DNA of 64,000 nucleotides, from the NCBI GenBank assembly GCA_031425695.1, contig JANPJV010000212.1, forward strand, positions 1 to 64,000, given 5' to 3'. The DNA is from JANPJV01 sp031425695. GTDB taxonomy: Bacteria > Pseudomonadota > Gammaproteobacteria > Xanthomonadales > SZUA-5. The translations under genes and the position numbers were made by a program. This document shows positions 46,577 through 56,586 of the stretch, piece by piece; the first letter of the stretch is position 1; the number at the start of each line of letters is the position of its first letter. Below the pieces are notes generated by a model. That model ran no database searches. It had not been told where the DNA came from and saw nothing but the letters and a program-made list of their open reading frames with translations.

Positions 46577-46591
46577 CGGCACATTCCTTGC
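46577..46591 (+). promoter_or_regulatory. Sigma-54 promoter for the 60-aa disordered protein gene
   Basis: CGGCAC-ATTCC-TTGC on the plus strand, identical in its fixed positions to the element at 44256. The predicted start near 46603 leaves a ~33-base leader before the ATG at 46636. Confidence 0.8.
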
Positions 46592-46635
46592 TGCCGATTC
46601 GTGTCGGCAATCCGCCGATCCACACGGAGTCGAAC

Positions 46636-46818
46636 ATGTCCCAGAATGGCGGCCAAGGCGGTCCCAAGGGTAGCAGCAGCGGCAAGGGCCAACAGCCCGC
46701 TCCAGGCCGCAACAATTCAAACGATGGCGGGAACGGCGGAGCCGGCAAGGGCGACGCGAAGGACGGCAAGAGTGCCAACTCCGGAAGCTCCGGCGGCAGC
46801 AGCGGGCGCGCTAAGTAA
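46636..46818 (+). CDS. 60-aa Gly/Ser/Asn/Lys-rich disordered protein
   Basis: It begins MSQNGGQGGPKGSSSGKGQQ and ends SSGGSSGRAK: wholly low-complexity, basic and hydrophilic. No hydrophobic core. CACGGAG before the ATG is a good ribosome site and resembles that of the other disordered-protein genes. With its own sigma-54 promoter it belongs to the same set as the proteins at 44318 and 44815. No homologous family is recognised. Confidence 0.72.
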   Translation: MSQNGGQGGPKGSSSGKGQQPAPGRNNSNDGGNGGAGKGDAKDGKSANSGSSGGSSGRAK

Positions 46819-46835
46819 CGACCGAACCGATTTTT

Positions 46836-46933
46836 GGAGGTCATGTTGGCCGCGCAAGCGGCCTATTGACGGCGCGCTGCCACCGGGTGTGGAAGCAGTC
46901 AAGTAGCTCGCTGGCGCGAGCAACATGACCTAC
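46836..46933. repeat. Inverted pair of REP-like elements (family B)
   Basis: GGAGGTCATGTTGGCCGCGC followed by AAGCGGCCTA at 46836-46866 faces GTAGCTCGCTGGCGCGAGCA with ACATGACCTAC at 46903-46933. The two are in opposite orientation with a 36-base spacer, like a BIME. The position is between the small disordered-protein gene and the converging peroxidase gene; nothing else is seen in 46819-47016. Confidence 0.75.
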
Positions 46934-47016
46934 TCAAAGCTCAGCGGATCATTCGAAGCCTGCCGCGAAGATGGCTTCGGGCAACTGGCCAAAAATTGTG
47001 AAGCGCACTGCCGGCG

Positions 47017-48621
<1,605 letters not shown>

Positions 48622-48852
48622 GAAATCCTTTGGACCATTAAATCCGGCGAGCGCTGCCGGAATGTGCATCCCGACGACCTTGGAGCGCGCCGTCGACGTT
48701 ACGCGAGGATAGTGGAAAGGCCTATGGCCCGCGATGCGCGACTTGTAAAAGCCACGGACGTCACCGCGCAATGCCCGCATCGCGCATCGACACACCCGCC
48801 ACATAATCCAGGCTTGCGCAAACTCCGCCGGCCCGATGCAACACATCGAGCA

Positions 48853-49482
48853 TCAGTGCGCTTTCTCAGGTGCGGCGCGCGCGATCTTCAACACGCGACT
48901 GCTGACCAGTGGACCGGCAGACCGCAGCTTTTCGACATTCGCTGCGAAAGCGACCCGGCCCTCACGGTTGAACAGCCCGAGCATGCCCCCGGACGCCGTA
49001 AAGCCAGGGTCCATGCCGATCGTCAGCAGGTTCGAACCCGCTGCCTGCACAACCGCCTGATTCCAGCCGCGATGGCTCGGCGCCACGAATACCGCGTGCG
49101 CGTCGCGCAAAGCTTCGCGCAGGCGCGTGTCCCCGGCATCGGATCGTCCGCGCTTGCCGAGGTTGATGTCCACGATTCGTAGGGGGCGCCCGTTGACGGC
49201 CCCGGTGCCGTCCGCCATGGTCCGCAAGACCGTGAATTCCTCAGCGGTGCCAATGATCACCAGCCGCGGGTCGGCACTGTCCAGTGGTGCGGGCCACTGC
49301 GTGTACTTCATGAAATTGATCACGTACGCAGCATGCAACTCCGCTTCAGTTGCCTGTCCGGCAGCCAGTGCCCCCGTCGACGGCAGCAACGCGACCAGCC
49401 ACCACGCAGCTGCCCACGCGCGCCGCCACCGCTGCGCCTTTGCGGCGGCCGCGGCGCGGGCAGGAAGTGTCACCACCACCAT
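48853..49482 (-). CDS. YfiR-family periplasmic regulator
   Basis: A 209-aa protein. A long basic, Trp-rich signal region (to about residue 42, GALAAG) is followed by the YfiR domain: EAELHAAYVINFMKYTQWPA, PRLVIIGTAEEFTVLRTMAD, LREALRDAHAVFVAPSHRG, LTIGMDPGFTASGGMLGLFN, RVAFAANVEKLRSAGPLVSS. In pseudomonads YfiR inhibits the diguanylate cyclase YfiN from the periplasm. Here the gene overlaps the TonB receptor by 13 bp and no YfiN partner is adjacent; a soluble GGDEF-EAL gene lies upstream. Confidence 0.9.
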   Translation of the reverse strand: MVVVTLPARAAAAAKAQRWRRAWAAAWWLVALLPSTGALAAGQATEAELHAAYVINFMKYTQWPAPLDSADPRLVIIGTAEEFTVLRTMADGTGAVNGRPLRIVDINLGKRGRSDAGDTRLREALRDAHAVFVAPSHRGWNQAVVQAAGSNLLTIGMDPGFTASGGMLGLFNREGRVAFAANVEKLRSAGPLVSSRVLKIARAAPEKAH

Positions 49483-51374
49483 CTGACAGTGGCCATCAGC
49501 GTACGCTCCATCTCGTTTGCCAGCGTCGCTGAGGGAAATTCGACATGCCGCGATTGCCCGAGGTTGCGGCCGACCGCCGCGAGCTCGAGGCTGTTGCTCG
49601 GCCTCCAGGCCAGGCGAACATCGAAGGTGGTGTAGGCATCGACTGCCGGCGCGGGAAGTGCGCCCACATGGCGCACCATCACGTCGAACAGAAGATTGGG
49701 GCTGATGTCGAAGGATGACCGCAGCTGCAACTGCTGTCGCGGGTCGTTGGCGAGTCGCGAGGTGGTAGTTTCGGTACTGCCGGGACGGATGCGCAAGTCG
49801 ACGTCGAGCAGCAGCGCTCCCGCGCTCAACCGCCAGTCTTCGCGAAGTTGCACGAGGCCCCAGGCCTCGAGCCCGCGACTGCGTCCGTGCAACTTGTTAT
49901 CGAAGAAGAACGGCCCGGTGCCGATGCGCTCGACGCTGCGCAGGCGATCGTATTCCTGGTTGAAGACCGTGAGCGAATAGGAGGTGCGCGGTGACGGCGC
50001 CGCGCGCCAGCCGAGTTCGGTCACGACCGCGACTTCCGACAGGAAGTCGTCATTGCCGACCAGCGTGAACGGCGGTGTCTGCGGCTGGAAAAGTTCCCGA
50101 TCGAGGCGAGACGGGGCGCGCACGGCTCGTGAGACACCCGCCCACAGCATCGAATCAGGCGTGGAGTACCAGCTGAGGCGCAACGTCGGCAGCAACTCGG
50201 TACCCGTATAACTGTTTCGTGCCGCCCGTACGCCGCCCAGGATTCTGATCGATTCGGTCGGCGCAAATTCGTCCTGCAGGAACAGCCAGCTGTTGTGCAG
50301 GGTGCGGTCCTCGGGGAAGAACGCCTGGGTGCGGCCGTTGGTGACCTCGTCATCGAGCGACTGCATTCCCGCGCCCCAGATCAGCTCGTGGCCGGTGAAG
50401 CGCGACGTTCCGTGCTGGAACTCAAGGTTCCAGGTACCGAGATCATCGGTCAGTCCCGTGGCTATTTCGCGACGTGAATGGTCGTAGTAACCGAGTACCT
50501 GCAGGCGGTCTCCGTTCGCGCCGACGCGGCTCCAGCGCGCGAGCAGGTTGCCACCCTCGATTCGCGTCGGCACCGGCAGGAATGATTGAAAAGCTCCGCG
50601 GTACACGTCTCCCTGCAGCGTGAGCCCGTCATCGGCGTCACCCCAGTCGGATCGAAAGCCGACGTGGCTGCGCCATATCGAATCGCGCCCGGGGCTTCCA
50701 TTGATCCGTTCGCTGGCCTCGCGGTCCGCGTGGCGGGCGAACAACCGCCAATGCGCTCCCCCACTCGAGCCCCCCAGCCGCGCCGACAGGATCTGCTCGT
50801 CCGTGCCAGCCATGACCGCCGCGGTGCCGCCGGACGATTCGCTTGCGGGTCGGGTGACGATGTTGATGATGCCGTTGACTGCGTTGGCGCCCCACATCGC
50901 TGCCGCCGGACCGCTGATCACCTCGATACGCTCGATCTCCTCGAGCGCGGTGTCCTGCGTGTCCCAGAACACTCCGGTGAATAGCGGGCTGTAGAGCACC
51001 CGGCCATCCTGGATCACCTGCATCTTGTTGCCGATTGCATTGTTGAAGCCGCGCGCGCTGATCGCGTAGGCATGCGTGCTTACGCGCGCGACCTGGAGGT
51101 TCGGCGCCAGCCGCAAGGCTTCGGGCAAACTGGTCGCGCCGGATCGGCGGATGTCGTCGCGGGAAATGACGAAGACCGAGGCCGGTGCCTGGGCACTGCG
51201 CTGCCCCCGTCGCGATACCGATGTGACTTCAACGTTGCCGAGATCCTCCAGGCTGAGGGCGAGCAACTGATCGCGAAAGCGCTCATCACTGCTGGCTGCC
51301 AGCGCCGGGGTGCACGCCAGGAGCAGCATCGGCAGGAACGCGCGATTGGAACGAGGCATGGTTGGTCGGGCCAT
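49470..51374 (-). CDS. TonB-dependent outer-membrane receptor
   Basis: A 634-aa protein with a signal peptide. The plug domain has DLGNVEVTSVSRRGQRSAQA (TonB-box-like region), ASVFVISRDDIRRSGATSLP, EALRLAPNLQVARVS, and IEVISGPAAAMWGANAVNGI. The barrel ends in MATVRWWW with the terminal aromatic residue. The short plug and gene pairing match the receptor family commonly encoded with YfiR-like proteins and GGDEF proteins; the ligand is unknown. It is co-translated with yfiR (13-bp overlap). Confidence 0.92.
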   Translation of the reverse strand: MARPTMPRSNRAFLPMLLLACTPALAASSDERFRDQLLALSLEDLGNVEVTSVSRRGQRSAQAPASVFVISRDDIRRSGATSLPEALRLAPNLQVARVSTHAYAISARGFNNAIGNKMQVIQDGRVLYSPLFTGVFWDTQDTALEEIERIEVISGPAAAMWGANAVNGIINIVTRPASESSGGTAAVMAGTDEQILSARLGGSSGGAHWRLFARHADREASERINGSPGRDSIWRSHVGFRSDWGDADDGLTLQGDVYRGAFQSFLPVPTRIEGGNLLARWSRVGANGDRLQVLGYYDHSRREIATGLTDDLGTWNLEFQHGTSRFTGHELIWGAGMQSLDDEVTNGRTQAFFPEDRTLHNSWLFLQDEFAPTESIRILGGVRAARNSYTGTELLPTLRLSWYSTPDSMLWAGVSRAVRAPSRLDRELFQPQTPPFTLVGNDDFLSEVAVVTELGWRAAPSPRTSYSLTVFNQEYDRLRSVERIGTGPFFFDNKLHGRSRGLEAWGLVQLREDWRLSAGALLLDVDLRIRPGSTETTTSRLANDPRQQLQLRSSFDISPNLLFDVMVRHVGALPAPAVDAYTTFDVRLAWRPSNSLELAAVGRNLGQSRHVEFPSATLANEMERTLMATVRWWW

Positions 51375-51540
51375 ATGAGTTGTTGCGATCGAATCACTGC
51401 GAACGTTCGCCGGCAGCGTTCTTTTTTTTCATTACACCATCGGGCAGTTGAGCAGACAACGCTCGATGTGTGCAGGATGCGTGAGCACCAACCGCACGTG
51501 TTCGAGCGAGTAGGCGCGCTTGTTCTGAACAGTAAAGCAC

Positions 51541-51642
51541 GGCGTCCGCGCGCAGTGCAGACCCACCAAAAGCACAGCGTCCGCGCGCAGCGCAGACCCA
51601 CCAGAAGCACGGCGTCCGCGCGCAGCGCAGACCGCTAAAGCC
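51541..51642. repeat. Three tandem copies of repeat C
   Basis: Two 35-bp units GGCGTCCGCGCGCAGTGCAG.. and AGCGTCCGCGCGCAGCGCAG.. followed by a third truncated one, with spacing exactly 35 bases (51541, 51576, 51611). The last ends 6 bases from the GGDEF-EAL gene stop. It fills the 273-bp gap with the TonB receptor leader, so it may end the upstream message. Confidence 0.85.
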
Positions 51643-51647
51643 AAGCC

Positions 51648-54170
51648 TCAATTACCGGCCGCGATCTCGGCCATCAGGCGTGCGCGCTCGTTGAGCATGT
51701 TCTCGAAGCTGGCCGCAGGCAGTGGACGGCAGAAGAGGTAGCCCTGCAGCTCCTCGCAACCGTATTCGCGCAGGAACTTGAGGTGGTCTTCGGTCTCGAC
51801 GCCTTCGGCGACGGTGATGCGGCCCATGTTGTGGGCCATGTTGATGGTCGCGCGGACGATGGCCTCGTCGGCCGGGTCGACGCCGATGTTGCGCACGAAG
51901 GTCTGGTCGATCTTGATGCGATCAGCCGGGAAACGCTTGATGTAATCGAGTGAGGACTGGCCGGTGCCGAAATCGTCGATGGCGATATGGCAGCCGAGCT
52001 CGCGCAACTGCCCGAGCAGTTCGAGCAGGTTGGGAATGTCCTTGATGTTGATGCTCTCGGTCACTTCCAGATCAAGGTTGTGCGCCGGCAGGCCGCTATC
52101 GCGCAGCGCTGACTCGACGACTTCGAGCAGGTTGATCTGGCGCAACTGCAATGGCGAGAGGTTGACGCTCACCCGCAGCGGCAGGCCCGAGCGGTCGATC
52201 CAGCGCTTGGCATCGACGCAGGCGGTGCGCAGGATCCACTCGCCGATCGGCACGATGAGGCCGGTGTCTTCGGCGATCGGGATGAAGAATCCGGGGCTGA
52301 TCAGGCCGAGCTCGGGATGCTCCCAGCGCAGCAGCGCTTCCATGCCGATGATGTCTTCGTTGACCACATCGACCTGCGGTTGATAGTAGGCGCGCAGTTC
52401 GTTGTTGCGTTCGGCGACACGCAGCTTGGTCTCGAGATCGAGACGCTGCTTGTTGGAGACTTCCGCAACCGCCACGTACACCTGGTAGGTGTTGCGGCCC
52501 ATGCCCTTGGCGCTGTACATCGCCACGTCGGCATGCTTAAGCAGGGTCTCGCCGTCCTTGCCGTCTTCCGGGAAGAAGCTGATGCCCATGCTGGCGGTGA
52601 TCTGCAGCTCGTGGCCGTCGGCGAGCGTGAGCGGGGTTTCCAGCACGCGCACGATCTTGTCGGCAATGCGGATGACATCGTCGCGATGGACGATGTGGCG
52701 CAGGATCAGGGTGAACTCGTCGCCGGCATAGCGCGACACCGTGTCGGAGGCGCGCACGCTGGCGCGCAGGCGCTTACTGACGCCGCTCAGCACCTGGTCG
52801 CCGACCGAATGGCCGAGGCTGTCGTTGATGGTCTTGAAGCGATCGAGATCGACGAACAGCACGGCGAACAGCTCGCCGCTGCGGCTGGCTTCGGCAATCG
52901 CCGATTGCAGGCGGTCGTTGAACAGCAGGCGATTGGGCAGGCGCGTCAGTGAGTCGTGCAGCCCCTGGAAGCGGCTGTCGGAACGGAAACGCGCGACCAG
53001 TGCCTGCATCGCCAGGTGCGAGCCGACCATGCGCAGGACGGCGAGCAATTCCGGCGCGCGTGGCTGTGCCTTGCGACTGCCGGCGATCAGCGCCCCGACC
53101 GCGCGCTGGCCCTCGCCAAACAACGGGACGGCGAACACGCTGGCCATCCGCAGCAGCTTGAAGAAGGGCTCGCCAAGGCGCGCCGACGCGTCCTCCGCGG
53201 CAGAAAACTCGGCACTGGCGAGCACGCGTCGATACAGCTCGGTCTGCCACACCGCATGCAGCGCGCCTTCGGCGGTCCGTGGGAACGCGGCCAGCACCTG
53301 GGGCTCGCTTTCGGTGCCACCGCGCTCGATGCAGACATAGAAAAAATCCAGGCAATAGTCGGCGATCAGGCGCTTCAGTACCGGCTGCACCGCCTGCGCA
53401 TCGAGCCCGCTGCGCGCCAGCCCGGCGAGCATTTCCAGCGGCGATTCAGCCTGCGCGCCAGCGGTCAACAGCACCAGCCGGCCTTTGTGGCTATCGAGCG
53501 CGATGGCGGCGACGCCGACCAGCCGCGGATCACCGCCGGCGTCGATACGCCCCTCCGAATGGCCGATGGTTTCATCGCGCACCGGCGGCAACTCGCCGAT
53601 GCAGGCCTTCGCCGAGCTTTCGAGCAGCTCGACCGAATCGCGGCGGAGCAGCCGGCAAGCACGGGTGTTGGCTGCCAGGATGCGATCGATGCTGGCATCG
53701 ATGATCAGTGCCGGCACCTGGATGCGCTCGACCCAGTGGGTCGCATCCGCGCCGCCGGTGGGGCCAGCAACACGCGCGGTCGGCTCGATCAGCTCGCGGG
53801 CCTGGCGCATGGCTTCGGCGGCGTTGACCGGGCTCCTGATCCACGCTGCCAGCGGCGCACTCGGGCCGCCGGGTGAATCCGGCGGCAGCGCCCCGACCGG
53901 CAGCACGCCGATGCGCGGCACCAGCCGCCAGCGCGGGTGCGCGGCGAGCAGCCGACACAGTCCTTCGCTCTCGGCGTACGGCTCGACGAACTCGACGAAG
54001 ATCATCGCGAGTTCAGGTTCCTGGGCGAGCAGGCTGTGCGCCTGCACCACGTCGCGCGCCGTGTAGATCGCCTCGAATTCGGCACCGTCGAACGAGTCGA
54101 ACAGGATCCGGCGATCCTCGCGGTTGGCCGCGACGATCAGCACCCCGGCGTTGCCAGGTTCTCCTTTCAT
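51648..54170 (-). CDS. GGDEF-EAL c-di-GMP protein with receiver-like, PAS-like and GAF domains
   Basis: An 840-aa protein without membrane segments. About 1-130 is receiver-like without the phospho-Asp pattern. About 140-235 is PAS-like (VPALIIDASIDRILAANTRA). About 245-400 is GAF-like. GGDEF is at about 405-570 with SRYAGDEFTLIL (AGDEF in place of GGDEF) and VDLDRFKTINDSLGHSVGD. EAL is at about 585-835: GMEALLRWEHPELGLIS, SVNLSPLQLRQ, LDLEVTESINI, IDDFGTGQSSLDYIKRFPAD, VAEGVETEDHLKFL. The EAL residues are intact, so phosphodiesterase activity is likely; cyclase activity is uncertain. The ATG overlaps the stop of the 180-aa gene by 4 bp. Confidence 0.92.
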   Translation of the reverse strand: MKGEPGNAGVLIVAANREDRRILFDSFDGAEFEAIYTARDVVQAHSLLAQEPELAMIFVEFVEPYAESEGLCRLLAAHPRWRLVPRIGVLPVGALPPDSPGGPSAPLAAWIRSPVNAAEAMRQARELIEPTARVAGPTGGADATHWVERIQVPALIIDASIDRILAANTRACRLLRRDSVELLESSAKACIGELPPVRDETIGHSEGRIDAGGDPRLVGVAAIALDSHKGRLVLLTAGAQAESPLEMLAGLARSGLDAQAVQPVLKRLIADYCLDFFYVCIERGGTESEPQVLAAFPRTAEGALHAVWQTELYRRVLASAEFSAAEDASARLGEPFFKLLRMASVFAVPLFGEGQRAVGALIAGSRKAQPRAPELLAVLRMVGSHLAMQALVARFRSDSRFQGLHDSLTRLPNRLLFNDRLQSAIAEASRSGELFAVLFVDLDRFKTINDSLGHSVGDQVLSGVSKRLRASVRASDTVSRYAGDEFTLILRHIVHRDDVIRIADKIVRVLETPLTLADGHELQITASMGISFFPEDGKDGETLLKHADVAMYSAKGMGRNTYQVYVAVAEVSNKQRLDLETKLRVAERNNELRAYYQPQVDVVNEDIIGMEALLRWEHPELGLISPGFFIPIAEDTGLIVPIGEWILRTACVDAKRWIDRSGLPLRVSVNLSPLQLRQINLLEVVESALRDSGLPAHNLDLEVTESINIKDIPNLLELLGQLRELGCHIAIDDFGTGQSSLDYIKRFPADRIKIDQTFVRNIGVDPADEAIVRATINMAHNMGRITVAEGVETEDHLKFLREYGCEELQGYLFCRPLPAASFENMLNERARLMAEIAAGN

Positions 54171-54709
54171 CCGCGGATCCAGCGGCCGTCGCGCAGCTTG
54201 AGCTTTCCAGTCAACCCGTGCTTATGCATGAAGGTATGGGCCAGGCGATCGAGTGGGCTCGGGATCTCGATGTTTTCGCCGAGCATGAGCACGCGCTTGT
54301 CACCGCCATCCTTGGTCCGCGCGATCTGGCGCAACAGCGCAAGCACCTGCGGGGTGAGCTCGCGCTTGTCGGCGGGGACCACGTAGACGCCGAAGCGATT
54401 GGATTGCATGACGAAGCGCAGCGCTTCGGACATGCGCTTGCTGCCAGCAACGGTGATGCCGTGCTCGCGCAGGCTGGTAAGGCCGGTCTCGGTGTTCCAC
54501 GAATAGATCGAATGGCCGCGGCGTTGCGCCATCTGGCGCAGGTAGGCGATCACGTCGTCACCAAAAGGTGTGTCCAGGATGACGAGGTTGCTCTTGGCTT
54601 CGAGGAGCTGGTCGTACAGCCCTTCGGGCACGTGCGCATCACCGTTGGTGCGCAGGCTGGAGAGAGCATCGTTTAGCGCCGGTTCCACCACTTGCGTGCT
54701 CGAGGCCAT
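54167..54709 (-). CDS. Conserved-looking 180-aa protein of unknown function
   Basis: No signal peptide or membrane helix. It has an alternating beta/alpha pattern: KSNLVILDTPFGDDVIAYLR, RGHSIYSWNTETGLTSLREH, QSNRFGVYVVPADKRELTPQ, GDKRVLMLGENIEIPSPLDR. The order 'SWNTETGL ... VLMLGENIEIPSPL' recalls the N-terminal domain of Ycf46-type AAA proteins (weak, from memory), without a Walker motif. The ATG at 54709 is chosen; the longer frame to 55093 runs through REP repeats. It is coupled by ATGA to the GGDEF-EAL gene, suggesting a partner of that protein. Confidence 0.65.
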   Translation of the reverse strand: MASSTQVVEPALNDALSSLRTNGDAHVPEGLYDQLLEAKSNLVILDTPFGDDVIAYLRQMAQRRGHSIYSWNTETGLTSLREHGITVAGSKRMSEALRFVMQSNRFGVYVVPADKRELTPQVLALLRQIARTKDGGDKRVLMLGENIEIPSPLDRLAHTFMHKHGLTGKLKLRDGRWIRG

Positions 54710-54853
54710 TGGGTGAGGTTGAGCCGAGTATATGCGGCCAAGGCACCACTGCTGTGCGCTGGCCGTGAGCGATTTGGTGGCACGGCGCAATTTGTTGCCT
54801 GATCTTGCTGCGCGGCCGAAGCAGTTGCTGGCTGCGCCCCGGCCAGACGGCAT

Positions 54854-54931
54854 GTAGCTCGCTGCGCGACCAACATGACCTACGAAATCAAAAGCCGTCA
54901 AGTAGCTCGCTGCGCGAGCAACATGACCTAC
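54854..54931. repeat. Two tandem REP-like elements (family B)
   Basis: GTAGCTCGCTGCGCGACCAA.. (54854-54883) and GTAGCTCGCTGCGCGAGCAA.. (54902-54931), each ending in ATGACCTAC and each followed by GAAATCAAAAGCC. The repeat period is 48 bases. It lies between pilZ and the 180-aa gene. Confidence 0.85.
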
Positions 54932-54959
54932 GAAATCAAAAGCCACGCGGGCGACCGGT

Positions 54960-55319
54960 TTACATCGTGTGCGTAGGACGCTCCGAGGCGAGCACGCCCG
55001 CGAGGATGGATTCGATCTTGGTCCTGACCATCTCGCCATCCGAACCTTCGGCGAATTGCACGCCGATGCCGGCAGTGCGGTTGCCCTGGGCACCGGTCGG
55101 CGTGATCCAGACCACCTTGCCGGCCACCGGCATGCGATCTTTCTCCTCCATCAGCGAGAGCAGGATGAAGACCTCGTCGCCGAGGTTGTAGCGCTTCTGC
55201 GTCGGCACGAAGATGCCGCCGCCTTTGAGGAACGGCATGTAGGCGTGATAGAGCGCGCCCTTGTCCTTGATGGCCAAGGACAAAATGCCTTGACGCGGAA
55301 TTCCCGGTCCGGTGCTCAT
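54960..55319 (-). CDS. pilZ: Type IV pilus assembly protein PilZ
   Basis: A 119-aa single PilZ domain: GILSLAIKDKGALYHAYMPF, GGGIFVPTQKRYNLGDEVFI, LMEEKDRMPVAGKVVWITPT, NRTAGIGVQFAEGSDGEMVR. As in canonical PilZ of xanthomonads and pseudomonads, the RxxxR/DxSxxG c-di-GMP motifs are missing, so it acts by protein contacts (PilB/FimX) in pilus assembly. The ATG is only 5 bp from a MITE-like insertion that replaces its native leader. Confidence 0.93.
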   Translation of the reverse strand: MSTGPGIPRQGILSLAIKDKGALYHAYMPFLKGGGIFVPTQKRYNLGDEVFILLSLMEEKDRMPVAGKVVWITPTGAQGNRTAGIGVQFAEGSDGEMVRTKIESILAGVLASERPTHTM

Positions 55320-55324
55320 GCCCT

Positions 55325-55593
55325 AGCAGCCTGTCGGACTTTCAGCGTGAGATGCGTTGTGTGGCTGGGCGGATGGATGCGAGGCGCGGCGCGCAGCCAA
55401 TGGCTCTTCCATTGGCAAGCGCCGCAACGAAGCAGACGCCGTCCAGACACGCAATCCGAAGGACCGGAAGGCCTTTTGGCGATCAGGACCACTAAATCGC
55501 GCCGAGTAATCCAAGATTCACCTCCAATTCGATCGTTAGCTGTGAGCCAAAAGGACTTCCGGCGCACTCAGGATGAAAGTCCGACAGGCTGCT
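55325..55593. mobile_element. MITE-like element between holB and pilZ
   Basis: Perfect 20-bp terminal inverted repeats AGCAGCCTGTCGGACTTTCA (55325-55344) and its complement (55574-55593) bound a 269-bp element. It contains no transposase, only short frames rich in R/S/A (such as LRRLPMEEPLAARRASHP on the minus strand). The right end overlaps the last codons of holB and supplies its stop. The left end lies 5 bp before the pilZ start codon. holB and pilZ are normally adjacent in this order, so the insertion is recent in evolutionary terms (inference). The transposon family was not identified. Confidence 0.85.
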
Positions 55594-56584
55594 TAAGCGC
55601 TCGCTCTTGCATGGAAAATTCCGCCCAACGACAACTTAAATCGTATACCAGCAAATCCTCGCGAACGCCGCTGCCGAGCAATCCGCGGGCCCGCTCCAGC
55701 TGTGTCGCGAGCGGTATCAGCCTCGACATTTCCATGCGCGAAGTCAAGCCGGTGAGCGCATCGAGTGGCGGTGTTCCGACACTCGCGCCGCGCATGCCGA
55801 AGGCGATCAGCGCCGACCAGCGCTGCAGCAGCCGGGTGCCGTCCTTGGCGTACAGAGCGGCAAAGGCGCCGGGACTGACAGCGCCCGCCGCGAGCCGTGC
55901 CAGGCGCTCGGCGAGCTCGACCCACTCCTTCCAGGTGCTCGCCTCGAGCAGCGCCTGCGCCGCCTCGGGATCGCCGTGGCCGAGTTCGAGCGCCGCATGC
56001 GCGCGCGCTTGATCGACCCCGGCCAACGCGGCGACTTCAGCGGTGACTTCCGCGCTCTGAACCGGCACCACGGGCAGGCGCTGGCAGCGACTGCGGATGG
56101 TCGCCGACAGCTTGCCGATGCGGTCGGACACCAGCAGCAAATGGGTATCGGGCACCGGCTCTTCGAGCGTTTTCAGCAGCGCATTGGCAGCCGCGACGTT
56201 CATGCGCTCGGCCGGGAAGATCAAGGCAACCTGGCGGTCACCAATCTGCGGGCGCTTCGACAGCCGCTCGGAGAGCGCGCGGATCTGGTCGATCTTGATG
56301 ACCGCAGAATCCTCGGGGGTGACCTCGATCCAGTCGGGATGATTACCCGCGCGCAGCAGCAGGCAGGGCTTGCAGGCACCGCAGGCATGGCCGTCCGCAG
56401 CCGGCCGGGCGCAGAGCAGCGCGTGGCCGACCTGGCGCGCGAGGTGCAGCTTGTGCAATCCGCCCTCGCCGTGGATCAGCAAGGCGTGGGCGACGCCGTC
56501 GCGTACATGGCTGGAAGCAAAGCGCGCGAAACACGGCGCATGCCAGGACAGTCGGGTGCTCAGCTCCAACGGGGTTGCGCTCAT
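55568..56584 (-). CDS. holB: DNA polymerase III subunit delta'
   Basis: A 338-aa clamp-loader subunit: HALLIHGEGGLHKLHLARQV (degenerate Walker A), zinc-binding cysteines CARPAADGHACGACKPCLLL, HPDWIEVTPEDSAVIKIDQI with RALSERL, VALIFPAERMNVAAANALLK with TLEEP (delta' signature), and SDRIGKLSATIRSRCQRL (SRC motif). The final residues ALKQPVGLSS are encoded by the MITE end, so the native C-terminus has been replaced. The ATG at 56584 lies just after the mltG stop, without the tmk gene that commonly sits between them. Confidence 0.93.
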   Translation of the reverse strand: MSATPLELSTRLSWHAPCFARFASSHVRDGVAHALLIHGEGGLHKLHLARQVGHALLCARPAADGHACGACKPCLLLRAGNHPDWIEVTPEDSAVIKIDQIRALSERLSKRPQIGDRQVALIFPAERMNVAAANALLKTLEEPVPDTHLLLVSDRIGKLSATIRSRCQRLPVVPVQSAEVTAEVAALAGVDQARAHAALELGHGDPEAAQALLEASTWKEWVELAERLARLAAGAVSPGAFAALYAKDGTRLLQRWSALIAFGMRGASVGTPPLDALTGLTSRMEMSRLIPLATQLERARGLLGSGVREDLLVYDLSCRWAEFSMQERALKQPVGLSS

Positions 56585-56586
56585 CG

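Noticed and set aside
55316..55567. Short minus-strand frames (83 and 63 aa) inside the MITE-like element
   Set aside because: Low-complexity R/S/A translations of element DNA with no domain or ribosome site; likely non-coding.
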